A stretch of DNA of 64,000 nt from Paracentrotus lividus. Its lineage: Eukaryota; Echinodermata; Echinoidea; Camarodonta; Echinidae. Position numbers and translations under genes: made by a program. Position 1 is the stretch's first letter; each line of letters begins with the position of its first letter. Below the pieces are notes generated by a model. That model made no database searches and was not told the origin of the DNA. It was given only the letters and a program-made list of their open reading frames with translations. This document shows, in pieces, positions 23,309 to 33,986 of the stretch. Location: positions 51,316,379 to 51,380,378 of the forward strand of contig CALNVZ010003426.1 of NCBI GenBank assembly GCA_940671915.1, written 5' to 3'.

Positions 23309-23518
23309 TGTTGGCTATTATTTGGAAATATTTTTTTATATTTACGATATGCATGTTGAAGGTCAGAGGTCAAAATAAGTGGGTCACGTGTGTGACTTCA
23401 CAGAACGGCATTTTGTTGGCTATCATTTGGAAATATTTTTTGATATTTGCGATATGCATGTTGAAGGTCAGAAGTCAAAAGAAGTGGGTCACGTGTGTGA
23501 CTTCACAGAACGGCATGA
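23309..23518 (+). repeat. 105 bp tandem duplication
   Basis: Two copies (start TTGTTGGCTAT, offset exactly 105) hold GATATGCATGTTGAAGGTCA and the GGTCACGTG motif. The unit is a multiple of three, so it appears as a repeated peptide in an open frame, but nothing else suggests coding. Confidence 0.85.
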
Positions 23519-23879
23519 TTTTGAAAGTTCAATTTCATTTTTAAATTCCTGTGAGTTTTAAAATGATGAAATGTTCTTATTGCTGTGAGATATACATTAT
23601 GGACCTGCTAACCATAAAATACCACTGGATAGGAGTCATCTCTGAAATTTCTTTTTTTTTTTAATCTATTATTTTATATCGTGATGTCGGGTCACGTGTG
23701 TGACCTATAGAAAATTGTACAGAAAAATGAATATATTATGTAGTAAATGTACATTTTGAGCACTAACTATATCCGCTATGGTAAAACTTTTTGGAACTCA
23801 ACCCTAATCAGTCACTGGGGTCTTTTGGCAGCTGTCAAGACTGGGGGGTGGGGCGGGATGAGGAATAGGGATCGGGAGG

Positions 23880-24240
23880 CATGATGCCCCCTATACGATC
23901 TCGGCTGTTGATCACGCGAGCGCGCCGAAAATTTGCACGATGGTAGTGCAATATAAACTACACGAAAGCACTGTTAATTTTCCCGAAATAATATTTATTT
24001 ATTTTATATGAATTAATTATGCTAATTTATGCATTGCATGGAGTCATAATTTTTGTTCTAATTGACAAACTAAAGCTTCTGGAATGCTAATTTTTTTGTT
24101 TGCATAATCCTTATAGGATTCTTAACAATTGTATTTGGAAAGAATCTGGTATCGAAATGAATTCCTTATGTATTTCACTGTTTTATGAATTTCTTATGTA
24201 TTTCTTTGTTTTTTTGACCTTTTGTTTTTCTTTGTTTTTT
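23880..24240 (+). repeat. Dispersed repeat module, copy 1
   Basis: From GATCTCGGCTGTTGATC through GCTAATTTATGCAT and TTTCTTATGTATTTCTTTG this matches 37855-38200 in the same orientation. The same module therefore sits inside two different elements. Confidence 0.7.
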
Positions 24241-24988
24241 TCGCAAAAATTATTGCAGAACCATTTTGGAGCATAATAATGCTAAAATAAATTAATTTCA
24301 GCCAATGAAAGTAACAATAATCAGACCTTTATGACCGCCCCCATCCAGTGGGTAACATGTGTGACCAATTTGTTTGCTAATTATTAATCAAATTAAAACT
24401 TGTCATTGATTCATTTTTGGTGAGATGCAAGGTACATTAAATCTAGCTTTGGAGAAAAAAAAAAATAATACCAGAGCCACGGTTAAGGCGGGGCATAAAC
24501 TTTTTGTGTTTTCTGGTCACGTGTGTGACATTTGAGGGCAATTAATTTGTTTAGGGTTGATTATCTTAATATAATCAATTTGACAACATTATTTTTTGGT
24601 TAGATTAAAGGGAATAGAGGTAAATAATAATATAATGACAGTAATCCAAGTAAGGAAGTCAGCATATCCATTCCAGCCAGGGTTTAAAAATGATATTTTA
24701 TGTACCGTTTTTCCATCTAATTATCATTTATGTTTATAATTTATGCAAATGAGCATGAACAATTGCAAAAATCACGAAAAAAAAAACCCATTAGTTTATG
24801 AAACTTCAGACATTGCTCTATTTGAATACGCAGCATAAAATCAAAAAGCAAAAACTTTATTTTGTCCGAAAAAGGTTCACTTTTCAAAGAATGGCCCTCA
24901 TACACCTAGGGATTTCACTGAAAATTGTTCACCTTCCAGACATTTTTAAATTTACTGTATCTTCAGAAATATTAATACTTCCATGACG

Positions 24989-25860
24989 TATTTGGTAGGG
25001 GAGACCGGGTATGGACGTTACAAAATTCACATTTTGGGCCAGATAATTCTAATGAAAGTACTCACACACTCCATTTTGATTCTGTAGTTAGCCTATTATG
25101 TTGGCTAAAACCTGAGGCACATAAAACTTGAAAACATGTAAACACTAATTAACTGCAGCTTAATTAATGAAGACATTTTTTTGTAACAACCTACCCCGTA
25201 TACGGGGTAGGTTGTTACACCATACGGGGTAAATTGTTACTATGTAAATATACGGGATAATTTGTTACAATGTGTAATCTCTTATACCATACTTTTGTTT
25301 CAACTTTTCAGTTTCTTGGTATCGTTAACAATAGATCAAGTAGAGCTCTAGAATAGACTAATGTAATAATAAAAATATCAAAACATTAGCACCTGAAAAT
25401 TGAAACAAAATTACTTTACATGTGTATTGTTATTGGGGTAGGTTGTTACATCGACATGGGGTAGGTTGTTGTAACAACCTACCCCATGGGTGATTTTACA
25501 CATAAAATCAACTGTAGCAAAGCCATTAGGCAGAAATGCAGGGCATGGCTCAGGGGTATATTAGTGACATACATGTACTATATTCACAATACCAGACTAT
25601 CATCATGTGCCTTCAGTTGTAAGAACTATTACAAATTTTAATTTTTGTCAAAAATTCACTTGGAACTGTAAAAAATGTTTTTTGTTGATTTACTTTTCAA
25701 TAAAACAACGGAGAAACCTCACGACCGGCAGTTCATCACAGCTATGTGTAGGCTGTATATAGATGCCAGTTAGCACGAACTCTCTTGTTCCAACTTAGCA
25801 CACTGAGAACTGTAACAACTGACCCGTGTAAATTCCATACCCGGTCTCCCCTACCAAATA
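24989..25860. mobile_element. GGGGAGAC-ended inverted-repeat element, 872 bp
   Basis: A 27 bp perfect inverted repeat (24989-25015 and 25834-25860) includes TAGGGGAGACCGGGTATGG. The internal motif ACGGGGTAGGTTGTTAC recurs several times (25195-25260, 25435-25495) in both orientations. Length and the outer GGGGAGACYGGG match 8504-9382. If the target is TA, the empty site would have been the perfect palindrome TATTTGGTACCAAATA. Confidence 0.75.
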
Positions 25861-26959
25861 AAAGAGGTTAACAATTTTTTTCGCATGATTGGGATGCCGA
25901 TGGGATTAAAGTGCATTTTAAGTGGAATTTTGTTTGTAGAAAAAGGTAATACTTTTGCCAGATTTAAAAGATTTTTTAAAAGTTTGTCTAAAATGTGAAG
26001 ATTTTGAGAAAATGACACCTAAATATTCTTCAGCTCCCAATTACAATCCAGTGTGATGAAAGAGCATGACGCATCATTTTGTTTGATAACAAATTTTTCA
26101 TGATAGCACATATATTTTTTGAAGATACAGTCATTTTTATGATGTCTAGCAAGTGCATCATTTACACTGAATTGTCTGGGTGTATGTAAACTTCTAGCCT
26201 CAACTGTAAGTCCTATACAAGCTAAAATTGTTAGGAGCGACACATTTTCGTGATTTTTGTGTCTATTAATATTTGCACAAATTAAAGTTGAGGTCCAGTA
26301 AAAGTCTAAAACATAAAGATCGATGAATACCCTAACAAAGCGCACTTCTTGTGCATTGTTCAGACGTTTATAAAAATTTAAAAAAAGGTAATTTCAGACA
26401 TAAACCTCTGTGAATCTTGACATTTTAGCAATACACCGTCTCGTATAATGAGATGCTTTTCATGGTGACATCATCATAGTTTCATATCTCAAATAGTTTT
26501 TGAGATACTTCAATAATGAGACAGATACCTGTATTTCCTTTTAGGTTTACCTCTGTGATCCTTGATATTTGACCTAAATTTTCAACAATTTTATGAAGTT
26601 GAAATATATAAATCAAGCTTTTTTAAAACTATTGTAATAAAAAGGTAAATACCTGGAATTTCATAAGTTGACCATTTGACCGTTGTCCTTTCACTTACAT
26701 TCTATAAGATCAAACTAGATTGTCTTCTTATGATGGTACATACTACTTTTAAATTTGAAGTTCATTTCTCAAGGGGTTCTAGTGTACATATTGCAGCACA
26801 ATATCTCTAGGTCAATGTAACATTTTGACCCAAAATGATAGATTGACCCTTTGTCCATATCATGACCCTTAAATGTGGTTTCTGGAATAAAAATAGAAAT
26901 CTATTAGTTTTAATCATGGATTCTACTAGGACCTATCAGAATCCATGGTTTTAATCATA

Positions 26960-27948
26960 CAGTGTGTTCCTGAAAAAAGGTAATCGAAGTTCAAAGGTCA
27001 GTCATTTCAAAAGTATATGGTTTATTTTTGTGATTTGTTTACTAAAATACTAAGTAACTCATCAGCATTAACTGTAATGGGTCACAGAGTTAGGGTCCTT
27101 TGAAGGTGATAGGTACAAAACCTATTTTTTCCAAGTTTTTCGTTTTTAGGGTATGAAACCAACTTTTTATTAATTTTTGGTTTCATAGTTTTGGGGGGTT
27201 TTGTCACACAAAGTTTCAATGAAATGCAATTTCATTTGTCAAAGGACCTATCTCAATGGCAATGAGAGGGGTTCGCAATTATGAGTCTCTTGAGTCGTGG
27301 AGACGTCGTGGTGACGTCTCCTGAGACTTCAGGGCATGGAGGGAAAATGGAACAAAAGTCAAACATGTTCAATCTTTTAGTAGACTTCTTTAAGACGCGA
27401 GCAAGTAAAAATTATTAGCCCGTTCAATTTCTTTTAATCAATAGCAAGTTCCGACAACGTCTCTGCGACGTCGTGGATACTTAAGGGACGTCGCAGCAAC
27501 TGTCCGCAAAGATGTCACAGAGACTTGCTCACGTTTGACATTTGTTTGATTTTTCTCGCGACTTCTTGTAGACTTAGGAGACATCGCGGCGACCTCTCCG
27601 AGACTCATGCATAATCGAGAACCCATGTGTGAGATAGATCCTTTGACAAATGAGATTGCATTTCATTGAAACTTTGTGTGACAAAACCCCCAAAACTATG
27701 AAACCAACATTTTATAAAAAGTTGGTTTCATACCCTAAAAACGAAAAACTTTGAAAAAATGGGTTTTGTACCTATCTCCTTCAAAGGACCCTAACTCTGG
27801 GACCCATTACAGTTTGGACGTAAATAATGTCTCAAATTAAAGCTGATGAGTTACTTAGTATTTCAGTCAACAATTCACAAAAACAAACCATATACTTTTA
27901 AAATGACTGACCTTTGAACTTCGATAACCTTTTTTTAGTAACACACTG
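26960..27948. mobile_element. Mariner-type long-TIR palindrome, 989 bp
   Basis: The ends CAGTGTGTTCCTGAAAAAAG and the matching CTTTTTTTAGTAACACACTG end are bounded by TA (26958-26959 and 27949-27950). The arms are about 340 bp. Each arm carries AGTTCAAAGGTCA (26988-27000 and 27908-27920). The centre (27290-27605) is GC-richer, with repeated GAGAC and GACGTC units. It sits near the middle of the larger palindrome. Confidence 0.85.
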
Positions 27949-28829
27949 TATATGTGTACATAACTTGAAAATACCACAAAAATGGAGCTGTTTTATCTCC
28001 TTCACCGTATTTCGATCCTAGATTAACTCATTTGACCCCAGATGACTTTAGTTTGACCCCTTATATGTACTGATCATGATTGTTTAAAGTAGAAATAGTC
28101 TGAAATTAATTTTCTTAGCGATAATAAATGTTAATAGACACACACAAAAAACGAAAAATTGTCGTTCCTAACAATTTTAGCTTGTATAGGACTTATATGA
28201 CTTCATGTGAAAGTTCGCTGACCTTTTGACTTTTCCCACCATAACTTCTTACTTGGAAGTCATGAGTATACGATTCTGTACACTGTTTTGTTTAGTAGAA
28301 AGAGACAAACAGTTTGCTATGTCTTTTAATACTATTTGAGCATTTTAAAAAATGGACCCCTATTGGCCCCAATTTGACCTTATTTTGACCCTTAGAGAGT
28401 TGTCGGGGGTTAGCAGGGGACTAACCCAAGCTCTTTTTGATTAAGTGCCTCTTAGCAACTCAAAACCCTTTCAAACCTCCCCCCCCCCATCCCCCCCCCC
28501 AAAAAAAAAAAAAAAAAAACATCCAAGGGGTCTACACGCTGATCCTCTTCTAGCACTTACGATCGAGAAAAAGCTACGATTGAATTTCATCTGGATAGCC
28601 TCATTTGGAGTGCAGGCACAGTCATATTGAAATACGATAAGGATATTATTAAGATTAAGGTTAGGGTAGGGTTAGGATTAAGATCATCTGCTTTGGGACA
28701 CCCTGTCCATGATGACTGAGGCTAACAAGGAAAAATCAATCGTAACTATTTATCCATCGTAGGTCTTTATGTTATAGGTTACTGCTCTAATTACATTTTC
28801 CCGATCTGTATATAGGAAACAGAACTTAC

Positions 28830-28963
28830 CCCAGCACACATATATTTAGTCCAGTCAATGCTAAAGTCTGGTGTAGGGAAAGGTTTGAATTTCTTTCCAC
28901 TCCGTCCTTCCATTCCGTCCTTCTTAGCACAAGGTTTGGAAACTCGCGCATACTCATTCCCAC
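28830..28963 (-). CDS. Candidate internal exon of a secreted protein
   Basis: A 134 nt open segment lies between acceptor CTCGTAG (28964) and a strong donor GTAAGTTC (28829). Read in the phase needed after the signal-peptide exon at 37048-37132 (two bases completing a glycine codon), it stays open for 44 codons and contains GNEYARVSKPCAKKDG, FKPFPTPDFSIDWTK and YMCAG. Two cysteines suit an extracellular protein. The polypyrimidine tract is weak and no family is recognised. It could also belong to another minus-strand gene. Confidence 0.4.
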
Positions 28964-29279
28964 CTACGAGTCAATTGAGTAATGTTCAATAAATGAATAT
29001 TCGATGCTTATATTTTATTAAGATATCTCTAATTATACAACACACACAAAGATTGTTGACAGCTGATTGGATGAATGTGGGTCACATGACATTCAGCGGA
29101 ATGAGCTATTGAACAGATGACGTAGCCCGTGCAATATCCAAGAATCTATTCAACGGCTTGCAAAAGATCGATGACACGTAGATCTACACACTGAAATTAC
29201 ATACACATACATGCGCGAATGCGCTGCATAGCTGCGTGTACTAAACCGATTTGTGCGCGTAGGGCCTAGGGCAGTACAT

Positions 29280-29467
29280 TTAGTTCAGTGCAGTTAAATT
29301 CCACATACACGGAACACGATCGCTATATGTTCAGCTGTTAGACGAGGATAAGTGTTGATTTGCAAGTTTATCGTTTTGGATTTTTACCGATGCTTTTAGT
29401 ATTGGACTGCGAGGATTAATTAACATGATTGATTAAGGTTGGACAACGCATATTCATTTGATATCTG
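29280..29467 (+). other. Possible untranslated first exon, plus strand
   Basis: A moderately CpG-containing stretch ends at GATATCTG followed by the strong donor GTGAGTGATG (29468). There is no open frame. Its 5' limit and partner exons are unknown. Confidence 0.25.
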
Positions 29468-29644
29468 GTGAGTGATGATTAACGTTAGATCTAAATCGAA
29501 CAGCTAATTTGCCGTTTGAACTTAGATTCTTTTGCCTGGCTAGATCTAGATCTAGATCTAACGTTAGAGGGTCTAGGCTAGCCTAGTAGGCTAAATAACC
29601 TTTTAATCTAGTAGATCTACCGGTAGACATCGAGTGTTGTATAA

Positions 29645-29813
29645 AAGCAATATTCAATGTTTTATTTCGTGCAAGGGTTCGAATATTACATTCGGTGCAA
29701 GTTGAACCTTGATCTATTCAACTCCGCTGTCGCGTCGTTGAATAGATCAAGGTTAAACTTGCACGCTCATGTAATATTCGTAACCCTTGCACTCAATAAC
29801 ATTGAATATTGCT
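29645..29813. mobile_element. Small fold-back MITE
   Basis: The two halves are near-perfect inverted copies: AGCAATATTCAAT...GCAAGGGTTCGAATATTACA...AACCTTGATCTATTCAAC against GTTGAATAGATCAAGGTT...GTAATATTCG...ATTGAATATTGCT. A solo half lies at 355-430. Confidence 0.8.
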
Positions 29814-30001
29814 ATAATGAACAACGAGTGGAAAAAGTGGAAAAGGATGGAAGGGAGTGAAGCGAAGGACAGCACATTTTCTAGTGGAAAATTGTCAATC
29901 TATAATTAGTGTGGGCGTGAATTGTTAGCTCTGTAAGAGTAAAAACTTGTTAACCAAATATAACAACTGTCAATCCTCTCAGAGTTGTTTTCCGGTCAAA
30001 A

Positions 30002-30190
30002 ACATGCAGTGCCGTATTTATGGGGGAATGGGGGGCACCTGCCCCGGGCGCAGCTTAAGGGGGCGCAAAAAAAGGGGAAAAAAAAGAAAACGAAGAAAAG
30101 GGAGAAAAATGGTGATCGGTGATCCACAGTGCAAATGGGGGTCATGTTTCCATCCATTATCAATTTGGTTCCCCCCCCCCCCCCCCCCCC
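30002..30190 (+). mobile_element. End fragment of a CAGTGCCGTATTTATGG-type element
   Basis: The segment starts CAGTGCCGTATTTATGGGGG, has GGGGGCGC and a C-run at about 30171-30190, and stops at the TTAA element. It looks like one end of a hAT-like element with no matching right end in place. Confidence 0.4.
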
Positions 30191-30200
30191 ACCTACCAAG

Positions 30201-30789
30201 TTAAAGGGGAATTATCCCCTCAGAGAAATGTGGATTCAGTGAATGGAGACAAACCCCAAAGACATATTGTAAAAGTTTCAGAAAAATCGGACAACGGATA
30301 AGAGAGATATGGATTTTCAGATTTTGAGATCACTTATGATATGGAGATCCTCCAATTGGCAACGCGACCATGATGTGTGATGTAATGCAGGGAGATCTTT
30401 CCCATATCTATTGTACACATTTTACTAAAATCCCTTTTTTTCAATACTAAAGGTAGAATATAGAAATTTGTTTATGGATGATATGTAAATATATGAAACA
30501 CATAATAAATCATGCACACAAAATCTGTTCTATCATTAGAATGAACATAAAGAGACATTTTGAATAGTTTTTGTGCACATCATATGGGGAGTTCTCCCTG
30601 TATGACATCACAAATGGTGACCGCGTTGCCAATTGGAGATTTCCTATGTCATCAGAGATCTCAACATTCAAATACTCATAGCTTCCTTATCATTTATCCG
30701 ATTTTTACGAAATCTTCACTGATATGCTTATTTGATTTTTCTGCAACCATAATAAGGTAACTATCTGTAAAGGGTCAATTCTCCTTTAA
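30201..30789. mobile_element. TTAA-flanked inverted-repeat element, 589 bp
   Basis: TTAAAGGGGAATTATCCCC (30201) and AATTCTCCTTTAA (ending 30789) bracket arms that pair through GATCCTCCAATTGGCAACGC against GCGTTGCCAATTGGAGATTT. TTAA is the likely target duplication (piggyBac/Kolobok-like). No coding frame. Confidence 0.75.
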
Positions 30790-30849
30790 GTATCAATATA
30801 GTGCATCGATTTAGCGCCCCAAAGTTTCTAGTTAATATCTAAATATCTA

Positions 30850-32255
30850 TATTAGTACATTCTTTGTTGGATACATCCGCCTTCTTCTAGAATATTGTAC
30901 ACCAGTATTTAATGGAGCCCTAACCAAACAGCAAATTGCAGACCTTGAGAGAGTACAAAAAAGGAGTCTGCAAAATAATATTAGGACGTGAGTACAAATC
31001 TTACCACGAAGCTTGCCAACGAATTGATCTGGAAAGTTTGGAATCTATGAGGAAAAGCCTTTCCCTCAAATTTGCAAAATCACTGACAATCCACCCAAAC
31101 TGTAAAGACTGGCTCCCTCCCCCTAAGCAGCTACAAATTTCACTAAGGAAAGTGCCTAAGTTTGACCAATTCAAATGTAAAACCCAACGATTCCGAAATA
31201 GTCCCCTACCGTACATCATTGACTTACTGTATTCTGAGAACTAGATGAATTTATTGATCAATTAATTATCCATTAAAGCAGGCCTATCTGATGATTTGAT
31301 TGGTTAATCTTTGTATTGTTTATAGGGTTATGGTCTTTAATTCTTTATATTGCCATCTGCTTATTTGGTTTATTACAATGTACATCTTCTATTCCTTATT
31401 TACCTAATTTTATTGACCCTATGCTATTGTTACTCTACAAAGGATTAATACCGGTGAATATCTTCATATTGTACAATAACAACCTCTACGATCTTCTTCC
31501 TTCTACTTTTCCCTTCTATCTTTCTTTTCTTTCTCTCTCTTCTGGTGTTTTCTCATTTAGATCTTTTTATACCTTCATATCTCCCCAATTTAATACTTAT
31601 CTTTCTCTATCCTTCCTAACCTCACTCTAATTATCTACGCATTCTATCAATATGTACCTTAATGTACCTTTTATGTTCCAATTCAATTTTTGCAAACTAT
31701 TCATGAATTTTTACGTATCTGTCTATATGATATATTTGAAGTATTGTGTTAATTGTTCTCCCCTTTTCATTTCTCCTTTACGCTTTTGCTCCCTCTCTCT
31801 TTTCTCTTTCCCTTTCTTTCTCTCCTTACTTTCAGCCTCATTCCATCTCCCCCTTTTCACTAACCTTTTCTCTTATCTCCACCTCCTTCTCACATTGTTA
31901 CTTATATCACTACCTGGCCCTATACCTCTCTTTTTTTTAAAAGACTTGTTTAATCTCTTCTCTGAATACTGTCCATATACTTTTATGTACATGTTCAATA
32001 TGCCTTTGTGTGGCAATTACAATTTGTGTTTCATTTGTCATTTGTGATAATAATGTTTCTTAATGTTTAAAAATTATCTTATAATTTGTCTCCTTCATTA
32101 ATCGATATTTAGTATATTATGAGTAGTAATTTATGTTATAATAATGAAATATTGTTATGTCAACTGTTATATCTTGTACTCATGTTTTATTCAGCCTTTG
32201 GCTGCGATACATGTTTTCATAAATAAACCATTTTTTAATTGAATTGAATTGAATT
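30850..32255 (+). mobile_element. Truncated LINE 3' part with TTGAA tail
   Basis: The forward frame YIRLLLEYCTPVFNGALTKQ then IADLERVQK continues, after a one-base insertion near 30960, as GVCKIILGREYKSYHEACQR, LKFAKSL and RFRNSPLPYIIDLLYSEN (stop 31244). This is the C-terminal part of a non-LTR reverse transcriptase polyprotein. A pyrimidine-rich 3' UTR of about 1 kb follows and ends in AATAAACC and (TTGAA)n at 32222-32255. The two hydrophobic open frames in the UTR (31316-32047) are composition artefacts. Confidence 0.8.
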
Positions 32256-32293
32256 CTTGTTATCGGGTCAACTTTGCGCCCCCTATAGGCCTA

Positions 32294-32738
32294 CAGTCTG
32301 TGTCAAATAAAATGGTACAAGTGGAAAACATTTTTTTATAGTATGAAGATTTATCACAACGTGCTATTGTATGGTATTTTCATAAAGCAGGAAGATCAGA
32401 CTTTCACCTGCACTTTTTTTTTATCACATTTGGTGTTGTAAATTTTGAAATATGACTAGTTTTCTACAATCAAGAAAAATCCATTTCTCGCACGCCGTCC
32501 CATGCCTTTGTGTATAGGTTTCCATAATGGCCATGAAGTGCTCAATTTCGATTTGGTCCTCGTCGCAAAAAAATTAGCATAACTTTTGTTTTACGAAAGC
32601 AAATTATACAGAACAAAGCGCATCAGCAAGGAAAATCTTTTGGCTTTATTTTAGTACCACATACACACATTATCCGAAAATATTTCACAACTAAATAATT
32701 TTTTTCCGACTGTACCATTTTTTTTTTTACACAGACTG
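32294..32738. mobile_element. Mariner-type MITE, 445 bp
   Basis: The ends CAGTCTGTGTCAAATAAAAT and a TTTTTACACAGACTG end are bounded by TA on both sides, with GGTACA/TGTACC inside the termini. An inverted relative lies at 11356-11665. Confidence 0.75.
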
Positions 32739-32950
32739 TATATTGAAGATCAAATTGGCGCCCTTAAGTTCTAGGGGTCAGCTAAGCGTCCCTCTATGAA
32801 GGCTAAGATCAATTTGGTGCCCTCCTTATCCTAATTTTAGGACAGATTTGGTGTATCTTTAGTTCCGATTCAATTTGGAGCCCAATATGGCTCCAAATTG
32901 CCCCCTTAAAATAAACATCAAGGAAAACGATCCAACAGGCGGCCCTAGAT

Positions 32951-33423
32951 ACACTGTAAAAAAATATTTGTATTTTTACAGCGAATCTACTGTCGGCAGA
33001 GTCGCCATAAAAAATGTATTTAAAAAAACACTTTTGTTGTAAATTTCTCCTGCAAATAATTACATGAGAAATACAAAATATACATCAGGGGGGCGTTTCA
33101 TCAAAGGACTTGTCAGACATTTTATCCGACCAATTTTTCTCTCAGCCAATCAGATGCAAGCATTTCAGTAGCTTATAACAGTTTGTCGGATAAAACGTCC
33201 GACAAGTCCTTTCATGAAATGCTCCCCAGGAGTAACACATTTGTTCCGTTTTAACCAAAATACGTAAGCTTCATAACTCTAATGATTTTTTTTCCTTCTC
33301 TTTCATAAATTCTTAGGGGAGAAATTTACAACAAAACTGTTTTTTTAAATTACATTTTGTATGGCGACTCTGCTGATATCACTTTGCTGTTTTTTTTGTT
33401 TGTTTTTGTTTTTTTTACAGTGT
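32951..33423. mobile_element. ACACTGTAAAA-type MITE with a nested MITE
   Basis: ACACTGTAAAAAAA and TTTTTTACAGTGT ends, with AGAGTCGCCATA against TATGGCGACTCT inside. TA dinucleotides overlap both ends. It is interrupted by the element at 33088-33228. Confidence 0.75.
33088..33228. mobile_element. Small GGGGGCGTTTCAT MITE
   Basis: GGGGGCGTTTCATCAAAGGA and TCCTTTCATGAAATGCTCCCC-type ends, with CTTGTCAGACATTTTATCCG against CGGATAAAACGTCCGACAAG inside, form a hairpin of about 140 bp. It lies inside the ACACTGTAAAA element. Confidence 0.8.
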
Positions 33424-33659
33424 AGGGGGCTTCAGATAAAGTTTGCGGTCTCCTAATTTAGATTGCCACTCCTAATTACGTATGTACAACACAGGGGCAT
33501 AAACACCACTCTTTTCCCAGTTTTTCTTCCTGTCCATGCTTTTTCTCACTTCCTTTCTTTCGTACCTTTTATTTTTCTTCCCCATCTTCATCGTCAGTTG
33601 TCTTTGTTTCCATTTGTATTACCATTTTGTATTAAGATCTGTTCTTTGCAAAAATTATT

Positions 33660-33986
33660 TAAGTTTAGATCTCTAGAATTTTTCGCTCGCGCTTTCCCTA
33701 CTGAAAAGAATCCGATGCATGCAGGTCCCAATATATTTTGTGCAATAGGCCCACTGACACCCCTAAGGTCAGGCATGTTTGATTGAACCTTAGTTGATAA
33801 CAAAATTTGTTTTTATGATTCTTAAATGAAAGATTACATTAAATTGAAATATTTGCAAAAGAAATAAAATTTTGGTGCATTCAAACTCTGTGTTTAGTTT
33901 GTAATTCAATTTGAACAACTTTTTGATTGGCTATTTATATGGACAGCAAATCATCCCCTAGATCCGAGGACATGTCTATGCTACTG
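33660..33986. mobile_element. Degenerate copy of the CAG..GTAGACAG element
   Basis: AATTTTTCGCTCGCGCTTTCC near 33677 and AATCATCCCCTAGATCCGAG plus CATGTCTATGCTACTG (33954-33986) match the right half of the element at 34491-35658. The left end is not recognisable. Confidence 0.45.

Larger units (their letters stand above)
23130..24529 (+). repeat. Six-copy GGTCACGTGTGTGAC motif array
   Basis: Near-identical 15-16 bp motifs occur at 23130, 23382, 23487, 23690, 24351 (GGTAACATGTGTGACC) and 24515. Five of the six hold a CACGTG E-box inside GGTCAC/GTGACC half-palindromes. Only two of the copies are explained by the 105 bp tandem duplication. Confidence 0.85.
23096..26206. mobile_element. Tc1-like element inserted in the left palindrome arm
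   Basis: The ends CAGATGAGGCCAAAAGTTTA and TAAACTTCTAGCCTCAACTG resemble Tc1/Sleeping Beauty-type termini (CAGTTGARG...AAGTTTACATACAC). TA flanks both sides (23094-23095 and 26207-26208). The opposite palindrome arm keeps the unoccupied site (CATATAAGTCC), which proves insertion at TA. The 3111 bp include a further 872 bp element. No transposase frame survives; the 108-codon minus-strand frame at 26019-26345 starts outside the element and is not one. Confidence 0.8.
22761..28551. mobile_element. 5.8 kb palindromic element (outer unit)
   Basis: The ends pair as AGAAGAGGATCAGCGTGTAG (22761) and its complement (ending 28551). The arms match imperfectly through CCCCTGCTAACCCCCGACAA, AATTGGGGCCAATAGGGGTC, AAGTCAAAAGGTCAACGAAC and, after an insertion, AGTCCTATACAAGCTAAAAT. 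The left arm is 22761-23095 plus 26207-26275; the right arm is about 28135-28551. Two other elements sit inside: a Tc1-like element in the left arm and a mariner-type palindrome near the centre. No coding frame belongs to the outer unit. Confidence 0.8.

Noticed and set aside
26019-26345. 108-codon minus-strand frame as a transposase
   Set aside because: It reads through the Tc1-like right end and lacks DDE or HTH motifs; its peptide AVEARSLHTP-like part is just the translated terminal repeat.
28562-28630. Cys-containing minus-strand exon (DCACTPNEAIQ...) with GTAAGT donor
   Set aside because: The donor is good, but no AG acceptor exists between an upstream in-frame stop and the interesting residues.
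28656-28677. Telomere-like TTAGGG run
   Set aside because: Only two or three degenerate units beside a palindrome end; not a telomeric tract.
31316-32047. Two hydrophobic membrane-like proteins (104 and 131 codons)
   Set aside because: They lie in the T/C-rich 3' UTR of a LINE; the hydrophobicity follows from composition.
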